Source: UBA2040 sp963977135 (GTDB lineage Bacteria > Bacteroidota > Bacteroidia > Flavobacteriales_D > Crocinitomicaceae). Taken from it: DNA of 64,000 bases. This document shows positions 1-8,429 of the stretch, piece after piece. How positions within the stretch are numbered: position 1 is the stretch's first letter; each line of letters starts with the position of its first letter. The notes below the pieces were generated by a model. It saw nothing but the letters and a program-made list of their open reading frames with translations. It had not been told where the DNA came from and ran no database searches. The stretch is taken from positions 1-64,000 of the forward strand of contig CAXBNN010000001.1 in NCBI GenBank assembly GCA_963977135.1, read 5' to 3'. The translations under genes and the position numbers were made by a program.

Positions 1-19
1 TTTTTTTCTACTACCCAAT

Positions 20-105
20 TAAAGGTAGGAGAGTAAGTCCCTGCCTGTCGGCAAAAAGGGACGCCACTTTTAAGCCCTCTTCGAGCAATCGTAGAGGGCT
101 TTTAG
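20..105 (+). repeat. Decayed 5S rRNA 3'-tail repeat, copy 1
   Basis: An approximately 85-bp unit that recurs at 129-215. It begins with a GGTAGGAGAGTAAGT stretch like the conserved 3' portion of Bacteroidota 5S rRNA, continues through a TGCCTGTCGGCA palindrome (42-53), a GCCACT stretch like the closing-helix strand of 5S, and a terminator hairpin. The 5' two thirds of a 5S gene are absent. The T-run at bases 1-7 could be the tail of a preceding terminator. Origin from 5S rRNA is inferred from the motif only. Confidence 0.55.
73..104 (+). terminator. Rho-independent terminator of tail repeat copy 1
   Basis: The stem AGCCCTCT (73-80) pairs with AGAGGGCT (93-100) and is followed by a short T-run. 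It fits the terminator of an rRNA operon or of a remnant of one. Confidence 0.6.
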
Positions 106-128
106 TAATTAAAATTTTGTGCTGCTTA

Positions 129-215
129 TAAAGGTGGGAGAGTAAGTTCCTGCCTGTCGGCAGACTGGGATGCCACTCTTAAATCCTCTTCGAGAAATCG
201 TTGAGGTTTTTTTGT
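129..215 (+). repeat. Decayed 5S rRNA 3'-tail repeat, copy 2
   Basis: Second copy of the unit at 20-105. It has the GGTGGGAGAGTAAGT motif, the same TGCCTGTCGGCA palindrome (151-162), GCCACT, then a weaker CCTC/GAGG hairpin (185-206) with a seven-T run. Differences from copy 1 are scattered substitutions, which suggests an old duplication. Confidence 0.55.
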
Positions 216-236
216 CTATTATTTTATATCTATAAA

Positions 237-335
237 ATGAAGGTTGAAAGAATTTTTAATATAAGAAGTGCTGAGGCTTTCCAAGATGATGAATTAAACT
301 TCATTCAATGGATTGATGAAAAAACGAAAGGTTAA
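237..335 (+). CDS. Possible 32-residue peptide or gene fragment
   Basis: An ATG-initiated frame of 32 codons ending in TAA lies between the tail repeats and the lpxH stop. Its composition is protein-like (acidic, with aromatic residues near FIQWIDEK), but I recognise no family and see no ribosome binding site. It could be a real small protein, a leftover of a larger gene, or chance. Confidence 0.2.
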   Translation: MKVERIFNIRSAEAFQDDELNFIQWIDEKTKG

Positions 336-359
336 TTGATGTGGTAAACCGAATGGAAA

Positions 360-1112
360 TTAAGCGTCGAACTTTAATAATTTCATTTCTTTGCCATCAA
401 AAACACCATAAGTCTGATAATTAATCCACTCTCCAAGATTGATGTATTGTGAATTTTCACCAACAGATATATCAATAGGATAATGACGATGACCAAATAC
501 GAAGTAATCGAAATGCTCTTTTTTTAATGTCTCTTTGCAGTAAATTGCTAGCCATTCATTCTCATCACCTAAATACTTTTCGTCATCAAGAGCAGTGTGT
601 AAACGGCTTTTTTGAGATGACTTATTCGCCAACCAAAAAGAAAAATTAGGATGTAAACGAGCAAAAGCCCATTGGCAAAATTTATTAGCGAATACTTTTT
701 TAAGGAACTTGTAGCCTTTGTCTCCTGGACCTAATCCATCGCCATGTCCGATAAAGAATTTCTTTCCATTCCATTCTCGAGTAATTGGTTCACGATAAAG
801 CTTTATACCTAATTCTTTTGGAAGATAGTCGAACATCCACATATCATGGTTTCCTGTGAATACGTGCACTGGAATACCTGCATCCGTGAATTCAGCTATT
901 TTACCTTGTAAACGAATAAATCCTTTTGGAATAGTAAATTTATGTTCGAACCAAAAATCAAACAAATCACCAACTAGAAATAGTTCTTCTGCATCGGCTT
1001 TAATGCTTTCTAACCAAGCAACAATTTTGTCTTCTCTCTTTCTACTTTCCTCAAAGTTAGGAGCGCCTAGATGAAAATCTGATGCAAAATATATTTTTTT
1101 ACCTTCGGTCAC
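360..1112 (-). CDS. lpxH: UDP-2,3-diacylglucosamine hydrolase (LpxH-type metallophosphoesterase)
   Basis: LpxH removes UMP from UDP-2,3-diacylglucosamine to give lipid X, a cytoplasmic-face step of lipid A synthesis. The calcineurin-like metallophosphoesterase motifs are all visible in order: DFH in FASDFHLG, GDLFDFW, GNHD, GHGD and a final GHRHYP. An open frame extends upstream to an ATG at 1199, but that stretch overlaps the end of the preceding thioredoxin gene and is not LpxH-like. A GTG at 1112, four bases after that gene's stop and just before GKKIYFASDFHLG, is the likelier start and gives about 250 residues, the usual size. Co-transcription with the TlpA genes upstream is likely from the spacing. 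A related family member with another phosphoester substrate is the main alternative. Confidence 0.85.
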   Translation of the reverse strand: MTEGKKIYFASDFHLGAPNFEESRKREDKIVAWLESIKADAEELFLVGDLFDFWFEHKFTIPKGFIRLQGKIAEFTDAGIPVHVFTGNHDMWMFDYLPKELGIKLYREPITREWNGKKFFIGHGDGLGPGDKGYKFLKKVFANKFCQWAFARLHPNFSFWLANKSSQKSRLHTALDDEKYLGDENEWLAIYCKETLKKEHFDYFVFGHRHYPIDISVGENSQYINLGEWINYQTYGVFDGKEMKLLKFDA

Positions 1113-1116
1113 GCGC

Positions 1117-2232
1117 TTATTTGCCAAAAAGCTTTTCCAATTCAAGTTGAAGGGCTTCTCCTCGAAGTTTGGTATCAATAATTTTACCTTCTTTATCAAT
1201 TAAAACAGTAAATGGAATTCCTTTTACCTGATATTGTTTTGCCGCTTCACAAGACCAACCTTTCAAATCACTTACATGATTTGGCCAAGCTAATTTATCT
1301 TGTTCTATTGCTTGTTTCCATTTCGCTCCATCTTTGTCAAGTGAAACACTCATCACAGTAAAACCTTTGTCTTTGTATTTTTCATACAAGGCAACGACAG
1401 TAGGATTCTCTCTACGGCATGGTCCACACCAAGAAGCCCAAAAGTCCAGAAGTACAACTTTTCCTCGTAAATCTGAAAGTTTCATTTTGTTTTTCCCATC
1501 AAGCATAACTTCTTCAAAGTCTGGCGCTTCTTTTCCAGGAGCTAAGAATTCCATTGCTTCTTTTTGGGCTTTTAGACCAAGATAACTGTCGTAATTACTT
1601 TGTACTGTTTGTGATCCAGGCAAACTATTGTCTAATTGCCTCGCAACTGCTTCAAATGATGCCCAATCAGCATTTGGATCAATTGTAGTTAATGCAGGAA
1701 GTAATGCTGGTGAGTTTGGGTTTTGAGAAATAAACACTTGACGCTGCGAAACAAATTGAGAATAATCAGCTTGTAAATTTCTTTCAATTTCTTCTCGATT
1801 CTCTGGATTGGCTTGCAAAGAATTTTGAGCTGCTTCTTTTTTTGCATTCCAATATTGCATCTCAAGTATAAATTTTTTCATATTGTTACTTTCATCCGAA
1901 CCAACAATATTTCCAAACGTGTTTACATCTTTGCCATCGGCAAAAACTTGAATATCTGAGTTTGGTCTCAGAATTAAGTTTACCCGATCATCTCCAACTT
2001 TAAGTACATAGAAATCTGGAGATGGCACTTTTCCAACTAAAGAAAAATCACCATTCTTTTGAATTGGCGCTTTAATATGATCAACAAATTTATTTCCGAT
2101 ATATTGAGAAATTGAAACGCTGTCAACCTTTGTGTTAAATATGTTTCCTGTTACTTTTACACTGATTTCGTTTTGACTAAAGCCAAAAGTCAGTGCTAAA
2201 ATGCTCAGTATTGCTATAAAACCTTTTTTCAT
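1117..2232 (-). CDS. TlpA-family thiol-disulfide protein with DUF4369-like N-terminus
   Basis: A 371-residue exported protein. Residues 1-19 form a signal peptide ending in FGFSQ. Residues 23-110 resemble the DUF4369 beta domain that precedes many Bacteroidota TlpA proteins. The rest of the N-terminal half is helical, and residues 233-371 are an AhpC/TSA-TlpA thioredoxin fold with the WASWCGPC active site (CGPC at 269-272). It probably works in the periplasm as a thiol reductant or oxidoreductase; the partner is unknown. It sits 11 bp after a paralogue of the same architecture, so the two look like a tandem duplication. The paralogue is a lipoprotein, whereas this one has no lipobox. Confidence 0.85.
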   Translation of the reverse strand: MKKGFIAILSILALTFGFSQNEISVKVTGNIFNTKVDSVSISQYIGNKFVDHIKAPIQKNGDFSLVGKVPSPDFYVLKVGDDRVNLILRPNSDIQVFADGKDVNTFGNIVGSDESNNMKKFILEMQYWNAKKEAAQNSLQANPENREEIERNLQADYSQFVSQRQVFISQNPNSPALLPALTTIDPNADWASFEAVARQLDNSLPGSQTVQSNYDSYLGLKAQKEAMEFLAPGKEAPDFEEVMLDGKNKMKLSDLRGKVVLLDFWASWCGPCRRENPTVVALYEKYKDKGFTVMSVSLDKDGAKWKQAIEQDKLAWPNHVSDLKGWSCEAAKQYQVKGIPFTVLIDKEGKIIDTKLRGEALQLELEKLFGK

Positions 2233-2243
2233 AATTTGTTTAT

Positions 2244-3410
2244 TTATAATATCTCTTTCAATTTTTGTTCCAAACTTGCTCCGCGGAGGTTTTTCGCAAT
2301 CACTTTACCAGTTTTATCTATTAATACCGTATGTGGTATGCTATTGAATCCATATAAACTAAGCAGAGGAGTATCCCATTTTAACAAGTCGCTGACATGA
2401 TTCGGCCAAACCAAACCATCTTTAACTATTGCAGCTTTCCAGGCCTGCGGATTATCATCCAATGAAACTGAAAAGACAGTAAAGTCTTTGTCTTTGTATT
2501 CGTTATACATGCGCACCACATTAGGATTTTCCTTTCTGCATGGTCCGCACCAAGAAGCCCAAAAGTCGATTAAAACAAACTTTCCTTTTAAGTCAGAAAG
2601 ATTGATGATTTTTCCATCGGGATTTTTCATTGAAATTTGAGGAGCCATTTCACTTGAAGCATCTGTAGATTCGACGCTACCGTTAGCTAAATATTCTAGA
2701 TAACCATTTTCAATCAGTGCTACTTGACTATCCATATTTGCAGCAAGTGGTGATCCAGAAAAACGTTTGTTGAACGCTTGACTTACGCTTTTGAGAATTT
2801 CGAGATTTTTAGGATCCCATGCAGGGAAACCCGCATTCGGAGAAAGGGCAGAAGATAGAATAATGTTTACTGGATTTCCGGGATTCTTTTTCATTTGGCT
2901 GACAGCGTATCTATCTAAAGGTTTACGAAGTTCGAAGTAACGTTTCATCAATTCTTCTTCAGATGCACCCTGTGCTTCTAGTTCTCCAAGTCCTCTTTGT
3001 TGATCGGCAAATTCAGAATACATGGCCATGTATTTGGTCAGAGGAGTTGCCCATTCCGTTCCTGTCAACACAGGTTTCTTTACGAAATCATCAATTGTAG
3101 AATTGATTTTCACCTTATCATCAGGCATCATCGTTAAAGGAATGATTTTATCTTCACCATCGCCAAGTCTCAACTGATAAATACCCATTCCTGGAATATT
3201 TCCTTCAATTTCGAAAGAACCATCGTCATCTAATACTCCTTTTGCTACATCAATAGTCCCGTCAGCACTGATAGCTTCTACGTATACATTTTCATTTCCA
3301 GCTCCTTCGATTTTCCCGCTAACATTAAAGTTAATATCCAATCCATCTTCAGTTTTACCAGAATTACAGGCAAAGAAACTAAGTGTAAGTAGGAAAAAGA
3401 GGTATTTCAT
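2244..3410 (-). CDS. TlpA-family lipoprotein with DUF4369-like N-terminus
   Basis: About 388 residues. The N-terminus ends in a lipobox (SFFAC, Cys 15 of the chosen start), so it should be lipid-anchored. A DUF4369-like beta domain follows (roughly 25-115), then a helical spacer, then a C-terminal thioredoxin domain with WASWCGPC (CGPC near 288-291). It matches the next gene downstream in order of domains and in many positions around the active site. An upstream ATG at 3431 would overlap gatB; the ATG at 3410, five bases past the gatB stop, starts directly with the signal peptide and is preferred. Role: periplasm-facing disulfide exchange, substrate not predictable. Confidence 0.85.
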   Translation of the reverse strand: MKYLFFLLTLSFFACNSGKTEDGLDINFNVSGKIEGAGNENVYVEAISADGTIDVAKGVLDDDGSFEIEGNIPGMGIYQLRLGDGEDKIIPLTMMPDDKVKINSTIDDFVKKPVLTGTEWATPLTKYMAMYSEFADQQRGLGELEAQGASEEELMKRYFELRKPLDRYAVSQMKKNPGNPVNIILSSALSPNAGFPAWDPKNLEILKSVSQAFNKRFSGSPLAANMDSQVALIENGYLEYLANGSVESTDASSEMAPQISMKNPDGKIINLSDLKGKFVLIDFWASWCGPCRKENPNVVRMYNEYKDKDFTVFSVSLDDNPQAWKAAIVKDGLVWPNHVSDLLKWDTPLLSLYGFNSIPHTVLIDKTGKVIAKNLRGASLEQKLKEIL

Positions 3411-3414
3411 ATTT

Positions 3415-4869
3415 TTATTTTTCAAGTTCATTTCTTAATATTTGATTGGCAGTTTTTGGGTCGGCCTTACCTTTTGAAATTTTCATCAATTGACCCATTA
3501 GGAATCCAACTAATTGTTTTTCTCCATTTTTATAACGAGCAACTTCATCAGGATGTTGCTTCTTAACTTCGTCAATAAAGCCTAAAATCGAGTCTTCATT
3601 GGAATCCTGAATCAAATTCATGGATTCGGCTAATTTCAAAGGATCGGCAGATGGGGTTTCCAACATAGCTGGAAAAATTTTCTGCGATGCGATTGAGCTC
3701 GAGATTTTTCCTTCATTTATTAATTCGATCAAAGCCGCAATTTGCTTTGGATTGATAGGGAAATCAGAAATTTCTTTTCCTTGAGCATTTAAATAGGACT
3801 TGATGTCTCCCATCATCCAATTCGCTGCCAGTTTGTATAATTTTGTTTGTTTTATTAAGTCTTCAAAATAAAGTGCGATGGATTTGCTGTCCGTTAAATT
3901 GTATGCATCATATTCTGATAATCCGAGTTCCTTAGTATATTTTAAAAATAAATCCCGAGGTAAAGATGGCATTTCAGCCTTTACAGCATCAATTTGACTT
4001 TTGGTTACTTTTAAAGGTAATAAATCTGGCTCCGGAAAATATCGATAATCATTTGCTGCCTCCTTGGAGCGCATAGCATGAGTAACATTTTTCAAAGCAT
4101 CATATTGTCTTGATTGTTGCTCCAAAGTACCTCCTTTTTCTAGGACTTCTATTTGTCGCCCAATTTCAAATTCAATCGCACGTTGTACATTTCGCATGGA
4201 GTTCATATTCTTCACCTCTACTTTGGTCCCGAATTCTTTAGCTCCTATTAAACGAACAGAAATGTTGGCATCGCATCGCAGAGAACCTTCCTCCATATTT
4301 CCATCACAAATTTCCAAGTAGCGAACCAATTTTCGCATTTCCATGAGATAATTGTATGCCTCGGTTGATGAACGTAAATCGGGTTCAGTAACGATTTCAA
4401 CTAATGGAACACCAGCTCTATTTAGGTCAACTAGGGTATCTTTAACGTCAATGTCATGTATGCTCTTTCCAGCATCTTCTTCCATGTGAATTCTAGTCAA
4501 CCCAATTTTCTTTTCTACACCATTCTCATCATTCACAATAACATAACCACCAGTACAAATTGGTGTTGTATCCTGTGTAATTTGATAGCCTTTCGGCAAA
4601 TCTGGGTAGAAGTAATTTTTTCGAGCAAAATATTGATTTTCAGCAATGTCACAATGTAATGCCAATCCTAATTTGATAGCATTTTCAATGGTTTTTTTAT
4701 TCATTACTGGCAATGTGCCAGGGTGACCTAAAGTTACAACGCTAATGTTTGAATTAGGAATAGCACCATATTCATTCACATCTGATGAATAGGCTTTACT
4801 TTTGGTTAGCATTTGAGCATGAACTTCAAGTCCAATTACTACTTCGTATTTATCTCTTGTGTTTGACAT
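3415..4869 (-). CDS. gatB: Aspartyl/glutamyl-tRNA(Asn/Gln) amidotransferase subunit B
   Basis: GatB is the kinase/tRNA-binding subunit of the GatCAB complex, which amidates mischarged Glu-tRNA(Gln) and Asp-tRNA(Asn) in the cytoplasm. The 484-residue length is normal. The N-terminus carries the family signature EVVIGLEVHAQM, followed by the YPDLPKGYQI segment and a middle stretch with VEVKNMNS. The C-terminal YqeY-like helical domain closes with KADPKTANQILRNEL. gatA and gatC are not in this window, as is common for scattered gat genes. It heads the minus-strand run into the TlpA pair. Confidence 0.97.
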   Translation of the reverse strand: MSNTRDKYEVVIGLEVHAQMLTKSKAYSSDVNEYGAIPNSNISVVTLGHPGTLPVMNKKTIENAIKLGLALHCDIAENQYFARKNYFYPDLPKGYQITQDTTPICTGGYVIVNDENGVEKKIGLTRIHMEEDAGKSIHDIDVKDTLVDLNRAGVPLVEIVTEPDLRSSTEAYNYLMEMRKLVRYLEICDGNMEEGSLRCDANISVRLIGAKEFGTKVEVKNMNSMRNVQRAIEFEIGRQIEVLEKGGTLEQQSRQYDALKNVTHAMRSKEAANDYRYFPEPDLLPLKVTKSQIDAVKAEMPSLPRDLFLKYTKELGLSEYDAYNLTDSKSIALYFEDLIKQTKLYKLAANWMMGDIKSYLNAQGKEISDFPINPKQIAALIELINEGKISSSIASQKIFPAMLETPSADPLKLAESMNLIQDSNEDSILGFIDEVKKQHPDEVARYKNGEKQLVGFLMGQLMKISKGKADPKTANQILRNELEK

Positions 4870-4896
4870 GAAATATTCAGTCGATTATTTTTGTAA

Positions 4897-5709
4897 TTAA
4901 ATTCGAGCAATCAATTGGCTCATAATAGCAGTCATTTTTGGCTCTTGCCGGCTTGCAACTGCAATCACATCTGCAACTGAAACTTTTTCTATTTTTCCAG
5001 GAACACCTAAATCCGTAATGATGGAGATAGCAAAACATGGAATTTCCATATGTCGAGCAACAATTACCTCGGGAACAGTTGACATTCCAACGGCGTCAGC
5101 TCCGGTATTTCTAACATAAGTATATTCAGCAGGTGTTTCCAATGTTGGACCAGTTAAGCCAGCGTAAGTACCAACGGAAACTTTTATATTTAATTCAGTT
5201 GCAATTTCTTGTGCCAATTTAATCATTCGTGGATCGTATGGTTCGCTCATATCTGGAAAGCGAGGTCCAAGTTCGTCTATGTTTTTCCCTATTAACGGAT
5301 GTGCTGGAAAAAGATTTATATGATCATTCTGTATCATGATTTCACCAACCTCAAAGTCAGGATTCACTCCACCAGATGCATTACTAACAAACAAGGCTTC
5401 GATGCCTAATAATTTCATTACGCGCACAGGGAAAGTTACTTGTTTCATATCATAACCTTCGTAGAAGTGAAAGCGGCCTTGCATGGCAACAACTTTTTTT
5501 CCACCCAATTCTCCGAAAATTAGTTTTCCAGAGTGACTTTCAACTGTAGAGACTGGGAAGTTAGGAATCTGTTCGTATGGAATTTCATCAATGATGTTGA
5601 TTTCCTTTACCAATCCACCTAAACCAGTTCCTAAAATAATTCCAACTGTTGGTTTAACACTTGTTTTTGAATTGATGAATGCTACTGATTCCTTAAACTG
5701 TTCTAACAT
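4897..5709 (-). CDS. punA: Purine-nucleoside phosphorylase (trimeric class)
   Basis: It cleaves purine ribonucleosides with phosphate to the base and ribose-1-phosphate in purine salvage. At 270 residues it has the size of the trimeric, mammalian-like class. Visible motifs are the phosphate-binding GIILGTGLGGL near the N-terminus, the SHSG loop, SNASGGVNP, and the base-site segment GPTLETPAEYTY with NTGADAVGMSTVPEV. Its start overlaps the 3' end of lpxK by 17 bp, indicating translational coupling in one transcript. Confidence 0.95.
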   Translation of the reverse strand: MLEQFKESVAFINSKTSVKPTVGIILGTGLGGLVKEINIIDEIPYEQIPNFPVSTVESHSGKLIFGELGGKKVVAMQGRFHFYEGYDMKQVTFPVRVMKLLGIEALFVSNASGGVNPDFEVGEIMIQNDHINLFPAHPLIGKNIDELGPRFPDMSEPYDPRMIKLAQEIATELNIKVSVGTYAGLTGPTLETPAEYTYVRNTGADAVGMSTVPEVIVARHMEIPCFAISIITDLGVPGKIEKVSVADVIAVASRQEPKMTAIMSQLIARI

Positions 5710-6724
5710 ATTCTAATAATTTATCTTTTAATTCTTGTTCTCTATCTATTTTCAAGGTGATCTTTTGAATACACCAAGGGTAATTTTTTAGTCGACCATC
5801 TGATTTGTATTTTTCTAATCGAACAGCGTCTTTTTCTGTTGTTAAGATAATCGTTTTGTCGCCTGCGAATTTACCAAAAATCTCGTGAATTCGTTCTATA
5901 TCTTGCGAAGTAAAGACATGATGATCAGGAAAAATAACGGATTTTAACGAATAGTTTTTCGAAAGGTGATGTTCTAGCGGTTTTGGATTGGCAATTCCAC
6001 TTACTAAAACGATATTTTCAACATTCTTAGGAATCTCAATATCGGTAAAGGACTCAATTGCCGGATAATCAATATTTGAAAAATAAATTTCGGATTTGGG
6101 AATTCTAATTTTTTTGTAGAATGAGTTTTTTATTTCTTCATTTAATTCTGTAGGACACTTTGTAACGATTACAATATCAGCTCTTTTGACTCCGGATTTA
6201 AATTCTCGTAGATTCCCTGTTGGTAGCATGAAGTCCCTGAAAAAAGGTTTGTAAAAATCCGTCAATAGAATATTTAAACCTGCTTTTACATGTCTATGTT
6301 GGAAAGCATCATCAAGGAGAACAACTGAATTTTCAATTTTCATATCGATTAATTCTTCGACTGCTAATTTTCGTTTTTCCGAAACAATGACCGTTGGTTT
6401 TGATTCGCTGTGAAGGAATAAAAGTGGCTCATCGCCAATAGTTTCAGCAGTAGAATTTTCATCAGCCCACAATAACCCCTTTGTTATGCGCCCGTAGCCT
6501 CGGCTTACGATAAAAACCTTTTTCTCGGAGGAAAGCCATTGATTGAAAAGCAGAACATGAGGTGTTTTGCCCGTTCCACCTGTAGAAAGATTCCCCACAT
6601 TAATTGAGGGAAAAGGGATTTTAAATTCTTCTTTCCAACCTAAATCGAAAAGTTTGTTGCGCACCCAGGTAACGCATCCGTAAAGGATGGAAATAGGAAA
6701 AAGTATGATGCGCAATAGTTGCAT
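5693..6724 (-). CDS. lpxK: Tetraacyldisaccharide 4'-kinase
   Basis: LpxK phosphorylates the 4' position of the lipid A disaccharide at the inner membrane. The 343-residue protein has the N-terminal hydrophobic helix (LRIILFPISILYG) expected for membrane association, the P-loop GNLSTGGTGKTP at about residues 45-56, and the SRGYGR and DDAFQHR segments typical of the family. It is the first gene of the minus-strand run with purine phosphorylase, gatB, the TlpA pair and lpxH, so two lipid A genes bracket unrelated functions. Confidence 0.95.
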   Translation of the reverse strand: MQLLRIILFPISILYGCVTWVRNKLFDLGWKEEFKIPFPSINVGNLSTGGTGKTPHVLLFNQWLSSEKKVFIVSRGYGRITKGLLWADENSTAETIGDEPLLFLHSESKPTVIVSEKRKLAVEELIDMKIENSVVLLDDAFQHRHVKAGLNILLTDFYKPFFRDFMLPTGNLREFKSGVKRADIVIVTKCPTELNEEIKNSFYKKIRIPKSEIYFSNIDYPAIESFTDIEIPKNVENIVLVSGIANPKPLEHHLSKNYSLKSVIFPDHHVFTSQDIERIHEIFGKFAGDKTIILTTEKDAVRLEKYKSDGRLKNYPWCIQKITLKIDREQELKDKLLEYVRTV

Positions 6725-7026
6725 TGGAAAATTTTGGTTTGAATATAGCTAAAATTGAGGTTTTGGTTGAATAGATATAAATTGAATTTCATAACTATTT
6801 GATTTTCAGATATAGGACTAAAATTTTAGTTTTTTCGAATTCTAAAATTTTCGAATTTTATAAGTTTGATTACCAGTAATTTAAAGTTTAATTCAGCTAA
6901 AAGAATAAATGATGCTAATCGAAGGAATTGTACTAGCTCTTTTTAATTAATTTTCTCTGCTTTGACCTATTGGTCTTAAAGAACTGAGATCCCTTAAGAA
7001 TTTGATGTTTTGGTAGGGAAGAGATT
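6725..7026. other. AT-rich intergenic region, no gene seen
   Basis: This 302-bp spacer between lpxK and the NagZ-like gene has no convincing frame on either strand. It contains a perfect 12-bp palindrome CTAAAATTTTAG at 6818-6829 and a directly repeated TTTTCGAATT just after it. It must hold the lpxK promoter and the 3' end of the upstream transcript, but I see no clear terminator or promoter box. Confidence 0.6.
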
Positions 7027-8175
7027 TTATATCAACCCCAAACAAATTTTCATACGAATCACTTTCTTAGATGATTCCTCGACACGTTTATTAAAAACTT
7101 CATCAGCTTGGAATTTCGTGTAAATTTCAGAGAAAGTTCTCGCTGTGTTCTGCGGCATTAAGGTGATGTCACAACCTGCTTCAATAGATCTTAATTCAGC
7201 AGATTTAAAATTGGTAACTCCACCCATATTCATAGCGTCAGTAACAATCAAACCTTTGAATTTTAAGCTATCTTTTAGTAAGTTCGTTACAATTTTATCT
7301 GAAATTGTTGAAGGCAAACCATCTGTGTTGTAAATTGGGTTGTTCATGACTGCTAGGTGACCAACCATAATTGAAAGTACACCATCTTTTATCAAAGTCG
7401 GGTAGGTTGGAACCTCTTGTAAATCTCCGTCGATAACTTGAAGAGCTTTGTGCGTATCCCCTGAAACTAAACCGTGTCCTGGGAAATGTTTGGCTGTTGC
7501 AATGATATCCATTTTTTGAGATGTTTCAATAAATGCTGCTGACCATGGAATTATGTTTGCTGGATCTTTTCCGAAACCGCGATAACCAACAGTTGAATTT
7601 CTTGACATATCTACCACAGGAGAGAAATTATAGTTAATGCCAATCTCTTTCAATTCTTTTGAAATGATTTCAGCAGTTTTGTGAACCTCTTCAATCGAAT
7701 TGATCTCACTGGCTTTTTTCACAACTTCAGTTCCTGGAATTTTTCTATTGAACAAAGTTGGTTCTGCATCTGCACTGTATAAGAATGGAAGTGAATTCTT
7801 TTCTTTATTAATTGAATTGAATTTTTCTACCCAAGTTTTGCATTGGTCTTTTGAGCCATTCAATAACAATAATCCGCCTACTTTTCTTGAAGATACCAAA
7901 TTGGTAATTGTAGTTTCCTCATCACCATATTTTCCAATAGCAGGCATAATTACTTGAGCCACACGTGCAGTATCATCCAAGCCGGCATAGATTTCATTAA
8001 CTTTTAGTTCTAAAAAAGGATTTTCAACTAAGAAATCAGACAAATTGAAATTATCCTGTTTGTATTCGATTTTCTCAACTTTCGATTCCTGTTTCATAGT
8101 GTTAACAGGCGTTTTTTGACTACAAGCAGTTGTTGCAAATCCTAAACCTAAGGCAAAAAGTATATGTTTTGTCAT
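7027..8175 (-). CDS. Glycoside hydrolase family 3 beta-N-acetylhexosaminidase, lipoprotein (NagZ-like)
   Basis: This 382-residue GH3 enzyme has the NagZ signature: KHFPGHG at 229-235, the catalytic His in SGDTHKAL (His 242) and the Asp nucleophile in VTDAMNMGG (Asp 313). NagZ removes GlcNAc from muropeptides during peptidoglycan recycling. Residues 1-18 form a lipoprotein signal with lipobox TTAC, which would put the enzyme outside the cytoplasm, unlike the cytoplasmic E. coli NagZ. It is a single-domain version without the C-terminal beta-lactamase-like domain found in many Bacteroidota homologues. An alternative is a glycosidase for other GlcNAc-containing glycans. Confidence 0.88.
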   Translation of the reverse strand: MTKHILFALGLGFATTACSQKTPVNTMKQESKVEKIEYKQDNFNLSDFLVENPFLELKVNEIYAGLDDTARVAQVIMPAIGKYGDEETTITNLVSSRKVGGLLLLNGSKDQCKTWVEKFNSINKEKNSLPFLYSADAEPTLFNRKIPGTEVVKKASEINSIEEVHKTAEIISKELKEIGINYNFSPVVDMSRNSTVGYRGFGKDPANIIPWSAAFIETSQKMDIIATAKHFPGHGLVSGDTHKALQVIDGDLQEVPTYPTLIKDGVLSIMVGHLAVMNNPIYNTDGLPSTISDKIVTNLLKDSLKFKGLIVTDAMNMGGVTNFKSAELRSIEAGCDITLMPQNTARTFSEIYTKFQADEVFNKRVEESSKKVIRMKICLGLI

Positions 8176-8197
8176 TTTATAACTTGTTAAGAACCGT

Positions 8198-8205
8198 CAA
8201 AATTA
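8198..8205 (-). promoter_or_regulatory. Bacteroidota -7 box upstream of the NagZ-like gene
   Basis: TAATTTTG on the minus strand is a perfect TAnnTTTG match, ending 22 bases before the start codon. No clear -33 TTG lies at the usual distance. Confidence 0.45.
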
Positions 8206-8429
8206 GCATTAACTAATCCGTTCCGCAGCTCGATAATCTTTATCTATTCACGTATGCTTGTCAATAATCATACCAAGCAAAAATGTATTCAAGTTTTTAC
8301 GTGAAAAGGGATATTTAAGTTACATTTCACTGAAGAATTGGCTTGATTATCATTCGTGTATAAATTTTTGAAAATTAATTTTTGATTGAACATTTTACGT
8401 ATCTTAGGTAGTAACATAAATTAATATCT

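Noticed and set aside
1..215. A complete 5S rRNA gene at the left edge
   Set aside because: Only the 3' tail motif is present in each copy; the 5' part and the internal helices are missing.
8400..8407. TATCTTAG as the radC promoter box
   Set aside because: It matches TAnnTTTG in seven of eight positions, but the nearest TTTG is only 15 bp away; too weak to list as a feature.
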